Assembly: GCF_963678635.1 (NCBI RefSeq)
Contig: NC_087064.1
Location: forward strand, 44,081,159 to 44,145,158
Source of the DNA: Symsagittifera roscoffensis
Lineage: Eukaryota > Xenacoelomorpha > Acoela > Convolutidae
Reading direction: 5' to 3'
Length of the DNA: 64,000 bases
Every line of letters starts with the position of its first letter. Within the stretch, counting starts at the first letter, position 1. Shown here one piece after another: positions 62,452-64,000 of the stretch. Under the pieces are notes generated by a model. That model did not search any database. It was not told the DNA's origin and was given only the letters and a program-made list of their open reading frames with translations. Position numbers and translations under genes: made by a program.

Positions 62452-63760
62452 TTGTTGAACGAACATGACAGAACCTATGCCCATACGATGACTATCCTGG
62501 AAAAAAGGTTAAATGCCAAATCTGACCTGATGATGCGGAAGCTTGACGAGATCTTAAACGGAAGTAAACGGAAGGATCGTTCCAACCCAAGGGAACCCAA
62601 GGGAACTCCAGTTGGTACAAACCTCGCGACGACATGGATAAGAGGAGGTCCTGTGCGAATTGTGGCTCGAAGGACCACCATGTTTCCGCATGTTCTGCTT
62701 ACCAACAGAACATGAAGGCGATAGGCCACTTTCTCGACGATGTTGATGCGTCCGATGAGGACCACGAAGAGTACGTTAGAGGGCTCATTATGAAGTATGG
62801 ACCGAGGTGCTTCTTCTGTAATTTGGAGGGACACTTCAAGTCGGACTGCACTCAATGTTGGGATGCAGTGGCGAACGCGAAACATCCCCGCCATGAAGAG
62901 GCGCTTTTGGGCGTCAAAACCAGTCGAGCACGTCTGATGAACGAGGCTGAGTCTCGAAGAATAGAGACAACACCGAGCACTTTTACGACTAAGAAGGTGA
63001 AGACCATGCCTGACGAGATGGGTGGTAGCTTCGAGCTTGGAGGCAGAGTCGGCCGGCCCGCTCAAGGTGGATTATGGTTTGGCAGCAAGGACAGCGTTGC
63101 AGAATGTCCAACAGGAGCTAGCCACGAAGGAAGTTGAGCAATGGGTGAGGTCAGAACTGGACAGCACAGATCTTCGGGAAAAATTTGACATTTTGAGTAA
63201 ATCAACGAAAGAGAACACACAGGAACCCAGAAAGCAGGGACTAAATCTAAACGTCATATCGGGTAGAACTTTCGGCATGAGGAAAAAAGGGACAAAAATA
63301 ATGTCCATTATCTCAGTCGCAGGACACCAGGTGGTCAAGAACTTGAGTGAACCGTCCGAGAATACGCTGGTTTACCTGGACATTTATGCAGACTACCTGA
63401 GGGAGAAGGATCCCAAGCTGGACTCCAGGGCAGTGCGAGCGCTGCTCACGACAGGAGGTCCGAGGCTGATGAGAGTGGATGGACATTACATCGAGGTCCA
63501 TGGCCCATATCCGATTCTGATGAATGTGGACGGCATCAATATCTACACAAAAGCTCACGTAACTGATGCGAGTGATCAAGTAGGCCGGATATACATTGGC
63601 CAAGAAGAGCTGAAGGTGCGACGAATCGGACACAATGCCAAGCTTGAACAGGATGCGGTTCACATAGGTTGCGAAGCCGATCTGGCAGCCCATGTGCTAG
63701 ATGTGCAGGGCAGACAACTTTCAGTGAAAGGACTGTTAGACACGGGTGCAGTGGTCAGTG
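62452..63760 (+). pseudogene. Gag coiled coil, knuckles and first half of protease, element G
   Basis: Frame 62452-62715 (LDEIL coiled coil, then a 10-bp duplication AACCCAAGGG), frame 62634-63137 with both knuckles (CANCGSKDHHVSAC, CFFCNLEGHFKSDC), a two-base insertion at about 63020, and frame 63022-63813 to LLDTGAVVSV and the shared junction. Confidence 0.8.
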
Positions 63761-64000
63761 TCAGCGGTCTAGTTGTTCGAATTTTTGCGAGCGACCGACA
63801 GAAACAGAGTTAGCAGCGAATAAACCGGTCCTACCTGAGATAGAACATTTGAAGGCAAAGTATCAGACAAGGAACTAGATTCACTCAGGGCGATGCTAAG
63901 TCGGAACGCATAAGTTTTTTCGAAACATAAGGCCGACATAGGTTGCTGTAATTTTGTAGAACACGAAATTGAGATAGAAGAGGGCTCGGTACCTCATAGG
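63761..64000 (+). pseudogene. Pre-RT linker, element G (cut by window edge)
   Basis: The DNA matches the linker of the other units (AACCGGTCCTACCTGAGATA, the KADIGCC region); stops from the wrong-frame entry are as in B, C, D and E. Confidence 0.7.

Larger units (their letters stand above)
62249..64000 (+). mobile_element. Element G: gag-protease unit running off the right edge
   Basis: It begins with the same central Gag fragment and the same internal gap as C (18109), then knuckles, protease part 1 with the shared junction near 63760, and the pre-RT linker to the window end. Confidence 0.85.

Overview
The window is eukaryotic DNA made almost entirely of LTR retrotransposon sequence. I see no host gene, rRNA, tRNA or CRISPR array. 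The host cannot be named from this sequence; a repeat-rich invertebrate or protist genome is plausible, but that is a guess.

Everything belongs to one Ty3/gypsy-type (Metaviridae-like) family. Its marks are two CCHC knuckles, a DTG protease, a YVDD reverse transcriptase, RNase H, an HHCC + D,D(35)E integrase and a GPF motif. The family is unusual in three ways. Pol ends in a domain that reads as a macro (ADP-ribose-binding) domain. Behind Pol lies a second gene block of about 9 kb, encoding a coiled-coil protein, an SGNH (GDSL) hydrolase, a second SGNH-like region and two long proteins I cannot identify. The TTGTCCGGGGAG DNA motif recurs in coding and non-coding parts.

Layout. (F) 1-7852, minus strand: a diverged, broken copy that has lost gag and protease and runs off the left edge. 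(B) 7898-18108, plus strand: 5' LTR, long leader and rearranged gag-pol. (C) 18109-24589, plus strand, resuming at 48212-50282: gag-pol, macro domain and the start of the downstream block. (A) 24590-48211, minus strand: a near-complete 23.6-kb element inside C's macro domain, with 847/883-bp LTRs and a 5-bp target duplication GAGTG. (D) 50283-55474, (E) 55475-62248 and (G) 62249-64000, plus strand: more degenerate gag-pol copies. B, C, D, E and G share the same internal deletion junction, so they look like a tandem array amplified after that element was already dead; A inserted later.

How element A should work: the LTR drives one transcript. A tRNA primes at the site downstream of the 5' LTR. 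Gag and Pol share one frame over 8.2 kb, apart from an in-frame TAA in gag and a TAG in the RT; the TAG is present in every family copy that keeps this site. The downstream block lies behind a conserved polypyrimidine-AG signal, so it may be made from a spliced RNA, as retroviral env is.
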